Assembly: GCF_039852015.1 (NCBI RefSeq)
Contig: NZ_CP156627.1
Coordinates: 744,001-808,000 of the forward strand
Origin: Robbsia sp. KACC 23696
GTDB taxonomy: Bacteria; Pseudomonadota; Gammaproteobacteria; Burkholderiales; Burkholderiaceae
Length of the DNA: 64,000 bases
Reading direction: 5' to 3'
In this document: positions 61,501 through 64,000 of the stretch, in pieces
How the letters are laid out: every line of letters begins with the position of its first letter
Numbering within the stretch: position 1 is the first letter of the stretch
Made by a program: the position numbers and the translations under genes
Notes under the pieces: model-generated
The model's database searches: none
Seen by the model: the letters and a program-made list of their open reading frames with translations, nothing else
What the model was told of the DNA's origin: nothing

Positions 61501-64000
61501 CCGCGTTTACGATGTTGCTGCACCGCTATACGGGACAGACCGATATTCGCGTCGGGTCGCCCGTTGCCAATCGAGATCGGCCGGAGACGGCAGGCGTGGT
61601 CGGCCTGTTCGTGAACATGCAGGTCCTGCGTGCGCACTTGCACGATCGCATGCCTTTGACCGCGCTGCTTGACGACATGAAGGCCACCGTCCGCGATGCG
61701 CAGGCGCACGCGGATCTGCCGTTCGACGTATTGGTCGACGCGTTGCAGCCGGAGCGTAGCTTGAGCCATACACCGCTGTTCCAGGTCATGTTCAACCATC
61801 TTCGCGAGGATGACCGGGTCCTGAATGCCTTGCCCGGTATGACGGTGGCATGGCTGCCGCCGCTGACGGGGATGGCGCAGTGCGAACTGACGCTGACGAC
61901 GACGGAAAGCGTCACCGGCGCCATGTCGGCCAGCCTGACCTATGCAGAGACGCTGTTCGATGCCGCGACGATGGTGCAGTTCGGGCGGCATTACGTGTCG
62001 ATGTTGGCGGCCTTGACCGACGCCTCGGCGCAAGTCCTCTCGGATGTCACGTTGTTGTCCGAGCGGGAGCGGGACGCGTTGCTGGCCCAAGGGACATGCC
62101 CCGAACCTTATCCGGATGCCATGCCGGTTCACGCGCGCATAGCGCTTGCAGCACGGACGCATCCGGAACGACTCGCCGTGCGCTACGGGGAGACGCGCCT
62201 CAGTTATGGCGAGCTGGATGCGCGGGCGAATCAGCTGGCGCATCGACTCGTCGCGCTCGGTGTCGGCCCCGAGGTCGGCGTCGGCATCGCCGTGGAGCGG
62301 TCGGTCGAGATGGTCGTCGGTCTTCTTGCCATCCTGAAGGCCGGTGGCGCGTATGTCCCGCTGGATCCCGAGTATCCGCAGGAACGGCTGGCCTACATGC
62401 TCGACGACAGCCGCATCCGTCTGCTGTTGACGCAGTCATGGATCCGCGCCCGTCTGCCGCTGTCCGACGCCGTGACGCTGCTGGATCTCGATACGATCGA
62501 CGTCTCGCAGGAGCCCGTGGACGCGCCCTCGGTCGGCGTGCACGGCGACAACGTCGCCTATGTGATCTACACGTCGGGCTCCACCGGACGTCCGAAAGGC
62601 GCCGCGAACCGGCACAGCGCATTGACGAACCGCCTGGCCTGGATGCAAGCCGCCTACCGTCTCGATGCGCACGACGTGGTGCTGCAGAAGACGCCGTTCA
62701 GCTTTGATGTATCGGTCTGGGAGTTCTTCTGGCCCTTGGTAAGCGGCGCCGGGCTGGCGCTTGCCGAGCCCGGGGCGCACCGCGATCCGCAACGTCTGGT
62801 CGCGTCGATCGCGGCGCATGCGGTCACGACGCTGCATTTCGTGCCGTCGATGCTGCAGGCATTCGTCGATCATGCGGGTGTGCGCGCCTGCACGGGACTG
62901 ACGCGGATCGTGTGCAGTGGCGAGGCCTTGCCGGCGGATCTCGCGAACCGGACGCTGGCGTTGCTGCCGCGCGCGGCGCTATACAACCTCTACGGCCCCA
63001 CCGAAGCGGCGATCGACGTGACCCATTGGCAATGTCGCCCCGGCGACGCGGTGGTGCCGATCGGCAATCCGATCGGGAATGTCAGCACTCATGTGCTCGA
63101 TCGATCGATGCAGCTCGTGCCGCGCGGGGTGGCCGGCGAGCTGTATCTGGGCGGCGCGGGCCTGGCGCGCGGTTATCTGTATCGGCCGGCCTTGAGCGCC
63201 GAGCGCTTCGTGCCCGATCCGTTCGATCCGAACGGCGCGCGTCTGTACCGCACCGGCGATCTGGTGCGGTGGTCGGCGCAGGGCGCGCTGGAGTATCTGG
63301 GCCGGCTCGACCATCAGGTCAAGATCCGCGGCTTCCGCATAGAACTTGGCGAGATCGAGACGCAATTGGTGCAGGCCGGGGCGCGTGAGGCGGTCGTGAC
63401 CGCCCAGGAAGGCCCGGGCGGCACGCGACTGGTCGCGTACGTCACCGCGCAAACCGGACCGGCGCGCGATGTGCATGCCGACGTGAGCGACGATGTGACC
63501 AGTGATGTGGTCAGCGATGTGGCCAAATTCCGCATCGCTCTCGCGCGGCACTTGCCGGACTATATGGTGCCGGGCGTGATCGTCATACTCGACGCGCTGC
63601 CGCTGAACGCAAACGGCAAGGTCGACAGAAAGGCGCTGCCGGCGCCGACCTATCAAGTGCAGGGCTATCAGCCGCCGGAGGGCGCGGCGGAAACCGCACT
63701 CGCAGCCATTTGGCAGGCCGTGTTGGGCGTGGATCGGGTCGGCCGCCACGATAATTTCTTCGAGTTGGGCGGCGATTCCATTCTCAGCCTGCAAATCGTC
63801 GCGCGCGCGCGGCAAGCCGGATGGCACGTCAGCTCGCGGCAATTGTTCGAGCACCAGACGGTCGGCCTGCTGGCAACGGTCGCGCGGCGAACCGATGTTG
63901 ATGCCGATGTCGATGCCGATGCCGTCGCGGTTCAGCAGGAACAGGGCAGCGTACCGCTGTTGCCGATCCAGTCGTGGTTCTTCGCCACGCCGGTGGCGAA
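55497..64000 (+). CDS. FAAL-initiated NRPS, 5' part (cut by window edge)
   Basis: Starts ATG at 55497 inside the last codons of the first NRPS, behind AAGG, and stays open to the window end (at least 2834 residues). Approximate residues: FAAL 1-562 (YTSGSTAAPKGVM, WLPLYHDMGLIG), ACP 589-662 (Ser623 in LGGSSL), C 682-1115 (HHVVADGWS), A 1140-1638, PCP 1652-1724, C 1745-2188 (HHIVSDGWS), A 2205-2715, PCP 2729-2798, then the first residues of an E domain (VPLLPIQSWFF). The second A domain pocket DVWHVSLID is serine; the first reads D-G-E-I-I-G-T-V-S, not one I can assign. FAAL activates a fatty acid as acyl-AMP and loads it on the ACP, so this protein should start the lipopeptide although it is encoded second. 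Confidence 0.92.
63468..63524 (+). repeat. Five-copy 12-base repeat inside the second A domain
   Basis: Codes the units DVHA, DVSD, DVTS, DVVS, DVAK. It sits between the A8 region and the PDYMVP block of the A domain, where the sister serine domains have only a short linker. It looks like a replication-slippage expansion kept in frame. Confidence 0.75.
63894..63923 (+). repeat. Short Asp-Val/Ala codon repeat in the PCP-E linker
   Basis: Encodes DVDADVDADA as two and a half 12-base units, in the linker between the last visible PCP and the E domain. It resembles the expansion at 63468 and is a likely slippage tract. Confidence 0.65.

Overview
The window reads as chromosomal DNA of a GC-rich beta-proteobacterium of the Burkholderiaceae (Burkholderia, Paraburkholderia, Robbsia or Trinickia type). 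The basis is gene content: a hopanoid gene (hpnH) at the left edge, FabV enoyl reductase, many LysR regulators, AtuA/CitMHS genes, and a PvdRT-OpmQ-like exporter beside a very large NRPS locus. No rRNA, tRNA, CRISPR array, integrase or transposase was recognised.

Bases 1-28700 are an accessory and metabolic region of short, mostly independent units. They include an amidase with a LysR neighbour; a decayed stretch (quinone oxidoreductase and AraC remnants at 3.2-4.1 kb, alpha/beta hydrolase remnant at 8.8-9.3 kb); a LysR/LysE pair; an SDR/TetR pair sharing a palindromic operator; an AraC regulator; an Asp/Glu racemase; a MetC-like enzyme; fabV; a secreted GH44 glycosidase; a LysR gene beside a degenerate inositol-monophosphatase-like gene; the oxygen-dependent methionine synthase pair mesX-mesD with a divergent MetR-like regulator; Fic and broken higBA; a tiny secreted peptide; a GGDEF protein; a DUF2383 protein; and an AtuA / AtuA-like / CitMHS operon with a divergent LysR.

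Bases 28732 to the right edge form a biosynthetic locus whose parts fit a lipopeptide siderophore. A Fur-box-preceded Sfp-type phosphopantetheinyl transferase and a Fur paralogue come first. A leftward operon (MacA-like adaptor, MacB-like ABC transporter, NodT-like outer-membrane factor) follows. Then a rightward operon starts behind a sigma70-like promoter and a perfect Fur-type palindrome: MbtH protein, type II thioesterase, a GrbD-like cupin/N-oxygenase candidate, a GrbE-like YqcI/YcgG-family enzyme, a 5400-residue NRPS ending in a thioesterase, and a second NRPS (cut by the window edge) starting with a fatty acyl-AMP ligase.

The GrbD/GrbE-like pair is the hallmark of gramibactin-type siderophores, which bind iron through graminine, an arginine-derived C-diazeniumdiolate amino acid. 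The NRPSs look non-collinear: the fatty-acid-loading protein is encoded second and should act first. The last four modules are D-X, D-Ser, L-Ser, L-X then release; X has an unusual pocket signature and may be graminine. Modules 1/4 and 2/3 of the first NRPS carry almost identical 1.9-kb and 1.6-kb DNA copies, a sign of recent duplication or gene conversion. The locus continues beyond 64000, so the receptor, any Asp beta-hydroxylase and the remaining modules are not visible.
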